DNA of 64,000 nucleotides from JANPBY01 sp963805505 (GTDB lineage Bacteria; Actinomycetota; Actinomycetes; DATJPE01). Below the pieces are notes generated by a model. That model saw only the letters and a program-made list of their open reading frames with translations. It did not search any database and was not told the origin of the DNA. The stretch is taken from the NCBI GenBank assembly GCA_963805505.1, contig CAWDUP010000002.1, positions 62,001 to 126,000 on the forward strand, read 5' to 3'. Shown here piece by piece: positions 8,497 to 17,417 of this stretch; position 1 is the stretch's first letter; the number at the start of each line of letters is the position of its first letter. A program made the translations under genes and the position numbers.

Positions 8497-9432
8497 TCAG
8501 CCAGGGGGATCGGGATCGGCCACTTCGGGCGGCTGACCGCTGACAACCAGAGCGATCCCCCCGAGCAGCAGGGCCACGGCGGGGAGCACGGACAGCGGTG
8601 GCGTCTGGCCCACGAGCAGAGCGGCCACGATGATCGCCCCCGGCACCTCGAACAGGATGGCCATCGACACCACGGTCGGCGAGGTCGTGCGCAAGACCAC
8701 GTTGACCACGGTGTGACCGAGCAGCTGGGCCAGGGCTGTGAGCAGCAGCAACCGCGCCCAGTCGGCGGTGCCGTACCCCCCGAGCCGAACGCCGCCGACC
8801 AGGCAGGCCACGAACAGGATCGACGCGCAGGCGCTGTAGCAGACCAGGGTGTACGCGCTCGTGCTCACCGAGCGACGCACCTCTCCACCGACCACTGTGT
8901 AGGCGGCCACGCTCACTCCGCCGAGCAGCGCGAGGAGATCGCCGATCAGGGCCTCGCCGCCGCGTCCTGCATCCACGCCGGTGAGGACGAGGACACCGGC
9001 GAAGGCGATCCCGATTCCCAGCCAGGCGCGACCAGGCACGTGCTGGCCGCGAACGCGCGCGTACAGGACCACCCAGACGGGTGGGAGGCAGACCAGAGCG
9101 ACCGACGACGCGACCGACGTCAGGCGCAACGACGGGATCCAGAGGCCAAAGTGACCAGCGAGGAAAAGCCCGGCCAGCAAGCTGAGCCGAAGCTCGCGGC
9201 GGTCGAGGCGACGAACTTCTTGCCGGCGAGCTGGCTGGACCCCGACGTAGGCCGCGATCGCCAGCACGCCGAGAGCGTTGCGCCACAAGGCAATGGCCAG
9301 CGCCGGTACGGCCATCGCCACCACGAGTGGACCGGAGAAGCTCACCGCGGTGACCGCGATCACCAGCAACCCGACGTCGCGCGCCGGGGGGCGGTCGGTG
9401 AGCCTCGGGGCGGCTCGGGGTGGGCCAGACAC
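8497..9432 (-). CDS. EamA/DMT family transporter
   Basis: About 311 residues from GTG 9432, giving the usual ten-helix drug/metabolite transporter size. The hydrophobic pattern begins VGLLVIAVTAVSFSGPLVVAM and repeats in two EamA halves, with SFSGP and GLW near the first half and VVNVVLRTTSP in the second. In-frame extension upstream to 9723 would overlap the divergent acetyltransferase gene and reads as antisense, so the short start is preferred. It is probably an inner-membrane exporter of small metabolites; the substrate is unknown. Confidence 0.8.
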   Translation of the reverse strand: MSGPPRAAPRLTDRPPARDVGLLVIAVTAVSFSGPLVVAMAVPALAIALWRNALGVLAIAAYVGVQPARRQEVRRLDRRELRLSLLAGLFLAGHFGLWIPSLRLTSVASSVALVCLPPVWVVLYARVRGQHVPGRAWLGIGIAFAGVLVLTGVDAGRGGEALIGDLLALLGGVSVAAYTVVGGEVRRSVSTSAYTLVCYSACASILFVACLVGGVRLGGYGTADWARLLLLTALAQLLGHTVVNVVLRTTSPTVVSMAILFEVPGAIIVAALLVGQTPPLSVLPAVALLLGGIALVVSGQPPEVADPDPPG

Positions 9433-9451
9433 CCCCGTAGGCTTCCAGGTT

Positions 9452-10048
9452 GTGCCAACCACGCCCCCGGGGGGCTTCGATCTAGCACCCACCGAGCTCG
9501 TCGCGGGCGACCTCCAGCTCGTGATCTGGGAGGACAGGTACGCGAGCGCGGTTCTCGCAGCCCTGAACGATCCTGAGATCTTGATCTGGAACCCGCTCCG
9601 GCGCCCGGACTCCCCGCCTGCAGAGACCGATTCGGGGTTCGCCGAGCGCTGGATCGCCGAGCGCACGGTTTGGGACAACCACGCCACGTGGGCTGTGTGC
9701 GACTCGGTGTCGGGTGAAGCCATCGGCTACGTCAGCCTGCACAACCTCAACGCCGCGCAGAGCTCCGGCGAGGTCGGTTACTGGGTGCTCCCCGAGGCGC
9801 GGGGACGTGGCGTGGCCAGCGCGGCAGTGCGGGCAGCCGCGGGGTACGGCTTCGGAGCGCTCGGGCTCCACCGCATCGAACTGTTCCACGCCGTCGACAA
9901 TCCCGACTCGTGCCGGGTGGCCGAGCGAGCCGGCTTCGGCTACGAGGGAACCTCGCGGCAGGCGTACCGCTACGGGGACGGCACGTTCCACGACGATCAC
10001 CAGCACGCACGGCTGGCTTCTGATCCAGACCCGCTCGCGACCGGGTAG
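9452..10048 (+). CDS. GNAT family N-acetyltransferase
   Basis: A 198-residue acetyltransferase of the RimJ/RimL-like GNAT group, from GTG 9452 (VPTTPPGGFDLAPTEL). The acetyl-CoA binding motif is PEARGRGVASAAV (about 111-123), followed by the LHRIELFH strand and NPDSCRVAERAGF, which is typical of ribosomal-protein or antibiotic acetyltransferases. An upstream in-frame extension would overlap the divergent EamA gene. The start has no strong ribosome binding site, so it may be a few codons off. The acceptor substrate is not known. Confidence 0.8.
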   Translation: MPTTPPGGFDLAPTELVAGDLQLVIWEDRYASAVLAALNDPEILIWNPLRRPDSPPAETDSGFAERWIAERTVWDNHATWAVCDSVSGEAIGYVSLHNLNAAQSSGEVGYWVLPEARGRGVASAAVRAAAGYGFGALGLHRIELFHAVDNPDSCRVAERAGFGYEGTSRQAYRYGDGTFHDDHQHARLASDPDPLATG

Positions 10049-10049
10049 C

Positions 10050-11267
10050 TCATCGTTGGGCGAGCAGCTCCCGGGCCAGCTGGTCTCCACGACCACTCAC
10101 CGCGACCGAAGACAGCCCGAGCCAGGCGGCGATCGATTCGAGCTCGGCGTGCAAGGCGGCTGCTGTGTGCTCCGGCGCGTTGGGTTCGGCGTGGACGGAC
10201 TGTACGAGCAGCGCCGAGGCGGCCCGGTCGGCCTTCAGGTCGACCCGGGCCACGAGCTGGTCTCCGAGCAGGAAAGGGAGCACGTAGTAGCCATGCACCC
10301 GCTTGGCTGGTGGCACATAGATCTCGATGCGGTAGTGGAAGTCAAACAGCGCCTCGGCCCGCTCGCGCCTCCACACGAGGGGGTCGAAGGGTACGAGCAG
10401 GGCTCGAGCCGAGACCGCGCGCGGCACTCGAGCCGCCCGATGCAGGTAGGCGAGGCGATTCCATCCCTCGACCTTCACCGGCAGCAGCTCGCCCTCCTCA
10501 ACCAGCTCGGCCACCGCCTGTTGGGACTCTTCGGGGCGCAACCTGAAGTAGTCCCGCAGGCACGGCTCGCTGGCGATGCCGTGAGCGCGCGCCGCGATCG
10601 AGGTCAACCGTCGATAGGACTCCTCCGGTGTGGGCGTGGGCGCCTCCAGCACGGCTCGAGGGAGGACACGCTCGATCACGTCGTAGCGCCGCTCGAACTG
10701 CGACGTACGTCCCGCCGAACCCACTGCGCCAGACATGAACAGGTACTCGAGGGACTCCTTGACCAACGACCAGTTCCAACCCCACTGGTCGCGTCGCCTC
10801 GGTAGATCGTGCTCGAGGGCGACCTCGGTCTCCTTCGACGTCATAGGGCCTCGTCGCCGAAGCTCGGCCAGCACCGAGGCCACAAAATCCGGCTGCTCGT
10901 CCAGGATCCGTTGGATGTCTCCCCAGAGGTCCTTCCCCGAAGCGAAGCGGGCCTGGCGGAAGCGAAGCCACGGAACAGTCGACGCCGGAATCAACGAGGC
11001 GACATGCGCCCAGCTCTCGATCAGCCGACGAGGCGCCCGGCCGCACGCACGATCGAGCATCGTCGTGTCGTAGGGACCGAGACGGCTGAACAACGGCAGG
11101 TAGTGGGCGCGGGTCAGCACGTTGACGCTGTCGATCTGGAGGAGCCCGAGCTGGTCGACCGCGGCGGTCAGCTGTCGCATGCCCGGCTGCGACGGTCGTT
11201 CGCCAGCCAAGCCCTGCGCCGCTATCGCCACCCGGCGGGCCTGGTCACGACTCAGCTTCTCGCGCAC
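10050..11267 (-). CDS. winged-helix protein of the AlkZ/YcaQ DNA glycosylase family
   Basis: A 405-residue HTH_42 protein. The N-terminal part carries LGLLQIDSVNVLTRAHYLPLFSRLG, with a QID motif at about 43-45 like the catalytic Q-x-Q/D motif of AlkZ glycosylases that excise bulky or crosslinked bases. The middle has HDLPRRRDQWGWNWS and the C-terminal part FDPLVWRRERAEALFDFHYRIEIYVPPAKRVHGYY, a highly conserved family block. Length is normal. A DNA repair role is inferred from the family. It ends two bases from the convergent acetyltransferase gene. Confidence 0.8.
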   Translation of the reverse strand: MREKLSRDQARRVAIAAQGLAGERPSQPGMRQLTAAVDQLGLLQIDSVNVLTRAHYLPLFSRLGPYDTTMLDRACGRAPRRLIESWAHVASLIPASTVPWLRFRQARFASGKDLWGDIQRILDEQPDFVASVLAELRRRGPMTSKETEVALEHDLPRRRDQWGWNWSLVKESLEYLFMSGAVGSAGRTSQFERRYDVIERVLPRAVLEAPTPTPEESYRRLTSIAARAHGIASEPCLRDYFRLRPEESQQAVAELVEEGELLPVKVEGWNRLAYLHRAARVPRAVSARALLVPFDPLVWRRERAEALFDFHYRIEIYVPPAKRVHGYYVLPFLLGDQLVARVDLKADRAASALLVQSVHAEPNAPEHTAAALHAELESIAAWLGLSSVAVSGRGDQLARELLAQR

Positions 11268-11354
11268 CCGTGCATCATGTCGCAGCGCTCCGACGGCCCC
11301 TCGTCAGCTGGGAACAAAGGCCGACCCGCGTGACGCGCGTCGGCGGGTCGTTGG

Positions 11355-12104
11355 TCAGCTGATCTCGAGCAGCTTCTCGCGGACCGCGTAGACCACGGCC
11401 TCCATCCGGGAGTGCAGCTGCAACTTCTCGAGGATGTTGCGGATGTGGTTCTTCACCGTGTTCTCGCTGATGAACAGCTCGTTGGCGATGTCTTTGTTGT
11501 TCAGGCCGCGGGCTACGAGCTTGAGCACCTCCAGCTCACGGTTGGTGAGTCGCGGCCCCTGGCCGGACCCGTGGGCCTGGTCATCGCGGCGCACGAGCGA
11601 GGCGAACTCCGACAAGAGCTTTCCAGCCATGGCCGGACTGATCAGCGACTGACCGGCATAGACCGCGCGCACAGCGGTCACCAGCTCGGCGCTGGATGCC
11701 TCCTTGAGCAGGTAGCCGCTCGCACCGGCGCGGACCGCCGCATACAGATCGGCCTGGCTGTCGCTCATCGTCAGCACGATGACCTTGATCTGCGGACTGG
11801 CCGCGATCAGCTCCGCGCACGCTTCGAGGCCAGACCGGCCGGCCAACCGGAGATCGAGCAGCACCACATCTGGCTGCATCGCCAGGGCCAGGCGTACGGC
11901 TTCGTCGGCTGAGCCCGCCCCACCGACCACCTCGAGGTCGTCGCAGGCCCGAAGCGCGGAGTCCACACCGCGCCTGAACAGCTCGTGGTCGTCGACCACG
12001 AGCACGCGGATGGAGCGCGCCACTTCCTGCGCGGCTCCTTGGCGCTCACCCGAGGGCCTGGACGTTCCCGCCCCGTCCCCGGCCAACGCCACAGCGTCGG
12101 ACAC
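11355..12104 (-). CDS. NarL/LuxR-type response regulator
   Basis: A 249-residue two-domain regulator. The receiver domain (about 31-150) has the acidic pocket VDD (37-39), phosphoacceptor Asp84 (LLDLRL), Thr112 (LTMSD) and Lys134 (LLKEAS). The C-terminal LuxR helix-turn-helix spans about 186-245 (LTNRELEVLKLVARGL, ISENTVKNHIRNIL). A roughly 30-residue low-complexity N-terminus precedes the receiver. No histidine kinase is adjacent, so it is an orphan here. It lies 73 bases downstream of the hibernation factor gene on the same strand. Confidence 0.9.
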   Translation of the reverse strand: MSDAVALAGDGAGTSRPSGERQGAAQEVARSIRVLVVDDHELFRRGVDSALRACDDLEVVGGAGSADEAVRLALAMQPDVVLLDLRLAGRSGLEACAELIAASPQIKVIVLTMSDSQADLYAAVRAGASGYLLKEASSAELVTAVRAVYAGQSLISPAMAGKLLSEFASLVRRDDQAHGSGQGPRLTNRELEVLKLVARGLNNKDIANELFISENTVKNHIRNILEKLQLHSRMEAVVYAVREKLLEIS

Positions 12105-12177
12105 CTGTAGCTCCTCGGTACGAATCCCCCCAACTCGCCCATGATGGCACGATCAGGGCACCAGCGGCAGGCGCCGT

Positions 12178-12822
12178 TCAGTCCGGCGTGGCCCCGTCGA
12201 GGTGGATAACCCCGTAGTGGTAGCCGCGGCGGCGATAGACCACCGCTGGCTGGGAGCTGTCGGCGTCGAGAAACAGGTAGAAGTCGTGACCGACCAGCTC
12301 CATCGCTTCCAGCGCCTGGTCCAGCGTCATCGGCACCGCTGCGTGCGTCTTGTGCCGCACGACCATCGGGCCTTCCCCGTCACCCACGTCTTGTGCCCAG
12401 GAAGGCAAGGAGTCCGCCCTCGACGACCCCTCGACAGGCCCCTCGTCCTCCCCACCGAGACCGCCATCCAAGCGGCCGTCGAGGAAGGCGTCGGACGCTA
12501 CCGTCGCCGATCGCTTGTGGTGGTCGTGCCGACGGTCGGCCGCCTTGCGCAGCCGCGCCTCCAGCCGCCCGCAGGCCACATCGAGGGCGGCGTACTTGTC
12601 GTCGGCCGCCGCCTCGGCACGCACCACCGGACCACGGCTGCGGATCGTCAGTTCGACGCGCAGCGCCTGCTCGGCAAGGCGAGGGTTCGGCTCCTTGGAC
12701 ACCTCCACGTCCACGCGTTGGATCTTGGGGTCGAATCGCTCGACCTTCTCCAAACGCTCGGTCGCGTGTTCGCGGAATCGCTCGGACACATCGATGTGGC
12801 GACCCTTGACGACGATGTCCAC
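12178..12822 (-). CDS. hpf: long-form ribosome hibernation promoting factor
   Basis: A 214-residue long HPF (RaiA/YfiA type). The N-terminal ribosome-binding domain (MDIVVKGRHIDVSERFREH to about 105) is followed by a variable acidic linker. The C-terminal dimerisation domain carries VVRHKTHAAVPMTLDQA and a VVYRRRGYHYGVIHL end. It should dimerise 70S ribosomes into inactive 100S particles in stationary phase. The start is GTG 12822 with a strong AAGGAGG site eight bases upstream. In mycobacteria hpf sits in the same neighbourhood below comF and lpqB. The long upstream spacer likely carries its own promoter. Confidence 0.92.
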   Translation of the reverse strand: MDIVVKGRHIDVSERFREHATERLEKVERFDPKIQRVDVEVSKEPNPRLAEQALRVELTIRSRGPVVRAEAAADDKYAALDVACGRLEARLRKAADRRHDHHKRSATVASDAFLDGRLDGGLGGEDEGPVEGSSRADSLPSWAQDVGDGEGPMVVRHKTHAAVPMTLDQALEAMELVGHDFYLFLDADSSQPAVVYRRRGYHYGVIHLDGATPD

Positions 12823-13185
12823 GCGGGCGTCCTCCTTGATTCACTGGGCTCGGCTGATTCAGTTATCTGTGCGGCGGTCACGCGGTGCTGCTTCGATCGG
12901 CTCGAGTTCAGGCACCCGCCCGGCCGACCTGGTCTTCGACCCCACATCCGCCTGCTGAGGGGCTCGCGGACGGTGTCCACTCCCCCCTTCTCCCGGGTCG
13001 GCAGTCATCTGGACCGCCGTCGGGGCAGGACTTATCCCTAAGCCGCACCGTGATCGGACGACGAAGAGTCGCCTTACGTGGGCCGTTTCGCCTGCGGCTG
13101 GCATCGGCTTGCCGGGCTTGCCGCGGACGAACCGCGGGGGGGCTCCGGCGCAACCACGGACCCGGACGGGTGCCATGTCCCGACG
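12823..13185. other. 363-base non-coding spacer upstream of hpf
   Basis: This region lies between the comF stop and the hpf start, both on the minus strand. Short open frames in it look like composition artefacts. It contains a CCGCGG-acgaa-CCGCGG inverted repeat near the comF end (listed separately) and lower-GC patches (cttatcccta at 13030-13039, agttatctgt at 12861-12870) that could be part of an hpf promoter. No convincing -35/-10 pair was found. Confidence 0.5.
13121..13137 (-). terminator. hairpin downstream of comF, possible U-less terminator
   Basis: A perfect inverted repeat CCGCGG-acgaa-CCGCGG (six-base arms, five-base loop) begins 49 bases after the comF stop. There is no T-run, but actinobacterial terminators often lack one. 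A nearby direct repeat (GGCTTGCCG twice, just below) is part of the same GC-rich patch. Assignment rests only on position and fold. Confidence 0.35.
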
Positions 13186-13920
13186 CTAGCCGCTCCCAGT
13201 CGAGCGGTCGAGTCGCCGAACGGTGGACGCCACGACCGCGGCGCCGTACGGCGTCAGCCCGGCAGCCGTGAGGGCGCGCGCTGCCTCAGCGAGGCTGGCT
13301 CCGGTGGTCACCAGGTCGTCGACCAGGACGACCTGCGCCCCCGACGGCACCCGCCGCAGGGCTCGGCGCCGCACGACGTGGGCGCCGGCCAGGTTTGCCG
13401 CCCGAGCGGCAGCGGTGAGCCCGGCGGAGTCAGCCACGGCGCGACCCACGGCCAGCACGGGGAGAGCCGCGGCCACCCGACCTTCAGCGCGCAACGCGCG
13501 CGCCGCGTGCCGAGCCGCCCGCAGGACCGGGTCGTGCCCACGGGCACGGGTCGCCGCTCGCGTCGAAGGCACCGGCACCAGGATCACCGCGGAGGAACCC
13601 TTTGCGGCGAGCAACCCCTCGACCGCTTGGGCCAGAGCCGAGCCCAACGGTCGAGCCAGCCCGAGCCGACCTCGCTCCTTGTGGGCGAGCAGCAGCTCAC
13701 GGGTCACGCCGTCGTAGTCGCGTAGGCACCAGGTCGTGGGGAAACCGGGGGGTTGCGGACGCGGGACCGTTCGCCGTGCGGGCACCGCGAGGACGCATCG
13801 ACACCGGGCACACACCAGCTGCCCCGGCGCGCCGCAGCCTGCACAGGTCCGCGCAGCCACCAGGTCGAGCAGGGCTTCGGATACCTCGAGGACCCGCGCG
13901 GGGGCGGCGGAGAGGGGCAC
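13186..13920 (-). CDS. ComF family phosphoribosyltransferase-like protein
   Basis: A 244-residue ComF/GntX-type protein. It has an N-terminal four-cysteine zinc-ribbon (CAGC..VCARC, about 26-41) and a C-terminal PRTase domain with the PRPP-binding loop VVLVDDLVTTGASL (about 196-209). The family is linked to DNA uptake in competent bacteria, but in actinobacteria its function is untested. It occupies the conserved position between lpqB and hpf. Starts are ambiguous; the long MPLSAAP start is kept. Confidence 0.85.
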   Translation of the reverse strand: MPLSAAPARVLEVSEALLDLVAARTCAGCGAPGQLVCARCRCVLAVPARRTVPRPQPPGFPTTWCLRDYDGVTRELLLAHKERGRLGLARPLGSALAQAVEGLLAAKGSSAVILVPVPSTRAATRARGHDPVLRAARHAARALRAEGRVAAALPVLAVGRAVADSAGLTAAARAANLAGAHVVRRRALRRVPSGAQVVLVDDLVTTGASLAEAARALTAAGLTPYGAAVVASTVRRLDRSTGSG

Positions 13921-14019
13921 AGCCTTACCGTCGAGCGTCGGGCGACCCAGCGCCAGCCACCCACCGAGAGCTGTGGAGGGTGGAGAGTCTTCTCACCGGG
14001 ACGGGAGTGGCTGGCCTGG

Positions 14020-15729
14020 TCAGCCTGGGTAGGCCGGGTCACGTCCGCGGCCCACCTCTTCCCAGCCCACATCCGTGTCGGCCCACAACGTGCCGTCGTC
14101 GGTGCCTGCGAGCAGCGGACGACCGGGAGCGGCTGCGATGGTGAGCAGACCGGACAGCGATCCTGCTGCGCGGTTGACCTCACCGTCGGGCTCCACGATG
14201 AGCGGTTGCAGCACCCCGTTGGGCTCCTGGCCGACGACAGCCATTCGGTCGGCATCCACCCAGGCGACGTCGATGACGTCGACCAGAGTCGACTCCACCC
14301 TGCGCAGACCGTCCACGAGAACCTCACCGTCGCGCTGGATGCGCGCCACCATCAACTGCCGAGCGCCCGTACGATCCTGGACCACCAAGGCGATGCGCAC
14401 GCCGTCTCGGGCCACCCGCAAGGAGATGACCTGCTTGGCGGCGAGCGCCGGAGCCCGGACCTGGATGGGATCGCCGTCACCCGGCCGGACCGTCCACAGC
14501 GTCGACCCCGCTCCGTCGGCATCCGCGACCCAGACCGTCCCGAACGGATCCCACGACGGTGCCGTCAACCGGGTGCCAGTCAGGCGCGCACGGACGGGTG
14601 CATCCGGATCTGGTGTGGTCAGGTAGAGCGTGCGGTGGGACGGCGACAGCGCGGCTAGCTGATCGCCCTCGGGCGACGCCCCCGGATCGACGGCAGGGAC
14701 ACTTCCGTCACCCAGCTTGCCTGGGACTTGGCGCAGCTCGCCGGCCACCAGCTGGAGCAGTCGTCCGCCACGGGAGAGATAGCCATCGCCGGCCACGACA
14801 CCGTCCGGGGAGTATGCCGGCCAAGAATCACGGCGTTGCTCGACCGCGACACCAGGCAGCGGGACTCCACTCGAGGAGACGCGAACAGCCGACACCTCCG
14901 GCAGCTGGCGCAGGGTCCAGACGAGCTGGGCCGACAACGCCTCGCGGTCGGCCGCGCTCGCGTCCAAGACCCGACTGTCCAGGTCGACCTGCACGACACC
15001 GTCCTTGACCGGGGCGGACGGAACGGTGAGCTGCGTCCCTTCGGGAAACGCGGTGCGCACAGCCGGGGCCAACCATGAGGTCGGGCCCTGGAGCAGCGCC
15101 GTGACGAGGCTCGTCGACGCAAACGGTCCGACTGGCACCCGGATGGCATTGGGAACCAACCGGGTCGATGTGGGATCCAGGAAGTAGAGGTCGAAGCTGC
15201 GATAAGAGCGGTCTACGTCCAACGGGGTCAGGAACAACCCGTCGGGCAGGTCGGCGATCCGCCACTGACCATCGACCTGACGCAGCGCGAAATTGGCCCG
15301 CACCGTGGCGTCCGTGTCGGCTGAGGAGTACTCACCACGCGAGCTGATCGACGCAACCTGGCGGGCCTGCAGCTGGACGATGTCGCCCTTGCGGTCCACG
15401 ATGCGCTCGTCGGTGTCATCGGCATAGACCACAGCGCCCCTCGAGGGGTCCCAGGCCGACGCCGACTCCGGGGCGAGGAACGAACGCGCGGTCGCATGGT
15501 CGTCATCGAAGGACGCAGACGCTCGTAAGAATCCGCCGACGATCTGTTCCTGGCTCATCCCGTCGGTCGGGCCCTTGGCAAGCACCCGGACGAATGGATC
15601 ATCACGGTCAGTGCGGACCTCACCCAGTTGTTCGACCGGGCCAGAGGTGGGGATCGACGCGCAGCCGACCAGTCCCGCGAGCAAGCCAGCCACGATCGGG
15701 AGCAGCGCGAGCCGTCCGGTTCTCGTCAT
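14020..15729 (-). CDS. lpqB: lipoprotein LpqB, MtrAB accessory
   Basis: A 569-residue lipoprotein. The signal peptide ends in a lipobox LVGCAS with the lipidated cysteine at 23. A GerMN-type domain follows (about 50-290, including VPVGPFASTSLVTALLQGP), then a C-terminal beta-propeller region (SPEGDQLAALSPSHRTLYL onward). In mycobacteria LpqB interacts with the extracellular part of MtrB and modulates MtrA phosphorylation. The start overlaps the mtrB stop by four bases, preserving the canonical mtrA-mtrB-lpqB operon. Confidence 0.93.
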   Translation of the reverse strand: MTRTGRLALLPIVAGLLAGLVGCASIPTSGPVEQLGEVRTDRDDPFVRVLAKGPTDGMSQEQIVGGFLRASASFDDDHATARSFLAPESASAWDPSRGAVVYADDTDERIVDRKGDIVQLQARQVASISSRGEYSSADTDATVRANFALRQVDGQWRIADLPDGLFLTPLDVDRSYRSFDLYFLDPTSTRLVPNAIRVPVGPFASTSLVTALLQGPTSWLAPAVRTAFPEGTQLTVPSAPVKDGVVQVDLDSRVLDASAADREALSAQLVWTLRQLPEVSAVRVSSSGVPLPGVAVEQRRDSWPAYSPDGVVAGDGYLSRGGRLLQLVAGELRQVPGKLGDGSVPAVDPGASPEGDQLAALSPSHRTLYLTTPDPDAPVRARLTGTRLTAPSWDPFGTVWVADADGAGSTLWTVRPGDGDPIQVRAPALAAKQVISLRVARDGVRIALVVQDRTGARQLMVARIQRDGEVLVDGLRRVESTLVDVIDVAWVDADRMAVVGQEPNGVLQPLIVEPDGEVNRAAGSLSGLLTIAAAPGRPLLAGTDDGTLWADTDVGWEEVGRGRDPAYPG

Positions 15730-17417
15730 GGAGTCCGCCTCACCGGCGCCGCCGCCGCCAGCGGCAGGCGTACGTCCGCCTTCGCGTCCAGCGGCTCCAA
15801 AGCCAGCGGGGAGGAGGTGATCTCCCCCTTCACGACGCGCGGCAGGGTCACCCGGAAGTTGCAGCCGTCGCCCGGGACACCCCAGGCCTCGAGCCAGCCT
15901 CCGTGCAGCCGGGCATCCTCCAAGGCGATGGCCAGCCCCAGACCGGTGCCGCCGGTGCTTCTCGCGCGCGCCGGATCGGCTCGCCAGAATCGGTTGAACA
16001 CCAGCGCGGACTCGCCGGGGCGCAGCCCCACACCATGATCCCGAACCGTGACCGCGACGGCCTGGGGGTCACTCGCCACGGTGACGACCACCGGGCGGCC
16101 TTCCCCGTGCTCTACCGCATTGACGACCAGGTTGCTCAGGATCCGGCTCACCCGGCGCGCGTCGACCTCAGCCAGACAGACCGGGCGCTGGGGTTTGAGG
16201 ATCAGCTCGCTCCCCCGCAGCTCGGCCAACGGCTCGGCGACCTCGAGGCTGCGTCGGGCCAGCTCGACGAGATCGACCGGCTCGGACTCGAGCACCGCTG
16301 CGCCGGCGTCGTAGCGGCTGATCTCCAAAAGGTCGGTGAGAAGCAGCTCGAAGCGATCGAGCTGGGTCTGAAGCAGCTCAGCCGAGCGGGCGGTGGCCGG
16401 GTCGAAGTCGTCTCGAGCATCGTGCAGGACGTCGGCGGCCATCCGCACCGTCGTGAGCGGAGTACGCAGCTCGTGCGAGACGTCAGAGACGAAGCGACGC
16501 TGCACGCGGGACAGATCCTCGAGCTGGGTGATCTGACCCTGCAGCGAGCCGGCCATCTGGTTGAACGAGGTGGCGAGCTTGGACAGGTCGTCCTCCCCCT
16601 CGACGGCCATCCGCTCTTCGAGACGTCCTGCGGAGAACTGCTCAGCCGTGCGGGCAGCCATCCGAACCGGGGAGACCACCTGGCGCGTGACCAGCCAGGC
16701 GATCAGGCCAAGCAGGAGGACCAGCGCGACTCCGGCGACCGCGAGAGTCCGCTCGACCAGGGACAGCGTGCTCTGCTCCTGAGTCAGCGGGAAGAGGTAG
16801 TAGAGCTCATAGGCGCCGACGCCGGGCAGCGCGAGCGGCGCACCGACGGCAAAACCGGGCACCGGCGGGCGGAAGTCGGCGTAGGTGATCTCGGTATAGG
16901 TCGATGACTGTCGGAGCGTGTCGCGTACGGCGATCCGCAGCGCGATCGGCACGCTCGACGCGGAGACCTGGTTGGAGCCGAACTCGGGGGCGTCACCGAT
17001 CAGGTTCCCCGGCGATCCCAGCAGCAGAACCTCGTAGATCGATGGGTTACCTGCGCGATTGGCCAGCTGCCGAGCGATGCCGTCCACCAAGGCGACGTTG
17101 CTCACCGGATCGCCACCGCGTTCGGCCGCATCGGCCAGCAACTGGGCCTGAGCGAGCCCGGCCCGGGCCTCGTCGAGGGCAGAGCGCTCTTTGGCCGCCA
17201 GCAGACCGTCGGTGACGCGCCCGAGCAGGAACTGCGCCAGCAGCACGAGAACGATCGCGGAAAGGGCCAAGGTGGTGGTGACGACGCGCAGGTGCAGGGA
17301 CGAGCGCCACGCATGCCGAGTTCGGCGCACCGGGCGCAGCGCCATGGCTCGTACCCCGGACAGCCAGGTCCAGAACCGGTCGCCGGGGGTGGGTCCGTGA
17401 GAGGGAGCGGCACTCAC
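15726..17417 (-). CDS. mtrB: sensor histidine kinase MtrB
   Basis: A 563-residue kinase starting at GTG 17417, whose last two bases lie in the mtrA stop (GTGA overlap). A longer in-frame opening into mtrA is rejected. Domains: TM1 about 46-66, extracytoplasmic sensor 67-222, TM2 about 223-243, HAMP 244-296, HisKA with phosphoacceptor His315 (SDVSHELRTPL), and HATPase with NLVVNAVEHG, DHGVGL and GTGLGLAI. MtrB phosphorylates MtrA and couples division and wall hydrolase expression to envelope state. Confidence 0.95.
   Translation of the reverse strand: MSAAPSHGPTPGDRFWTWLSGVRAMALRPVRRTRHAWRSSLHLRVVTTTLALSAIVLVLLAQFLLGRVTDGLLAAKERSALDEARAGLAQAQLLADAAERGGDPVSNVALVDGIARQLANRAGNPSIYEVLLLGSPGNLIGDAPEFGSNQVSASSVPIALRIAVRDTLRQSSTYTEITYADFRPPVPGFAVGAPLALPGVGAYELYYLFPLTQEQSTLSLVERTLAVAGVALVLLLGLIAWLVTRQVVSPVRMAARTAEQFSAGRLEERMAVEGEDDLSKLATSFNQMAGSLQGQITQLEDLSRVQRRFVSDVSHELRTPLTTVRMAADVLHDARDDFDPATARSAELLQTQLDRFELLLTDLLEISRYDAGAAVLESEPVDLVELARRSLEVAEPLAELRGSELILKPQRPVCLAEVDARRVSRILSNLVVNAVEHGEGRPVVVTVASDPQAVAVTVRDHGVGLRPGESALVFNRFWRADPARARSTGGTGLGLAIALEDARLHGGWLEAWGVPGDGCNFRVTLPRVVKGEITSSPLALEPLDAKADVRLPLAAAAPVRRTP

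Noticed and set aside
15594..16907. A 437-codon plus-strand open frame opposite mtrB
   Set aside because: It is antisense to the lpqB start and to mtrB, with no recognisable domain.
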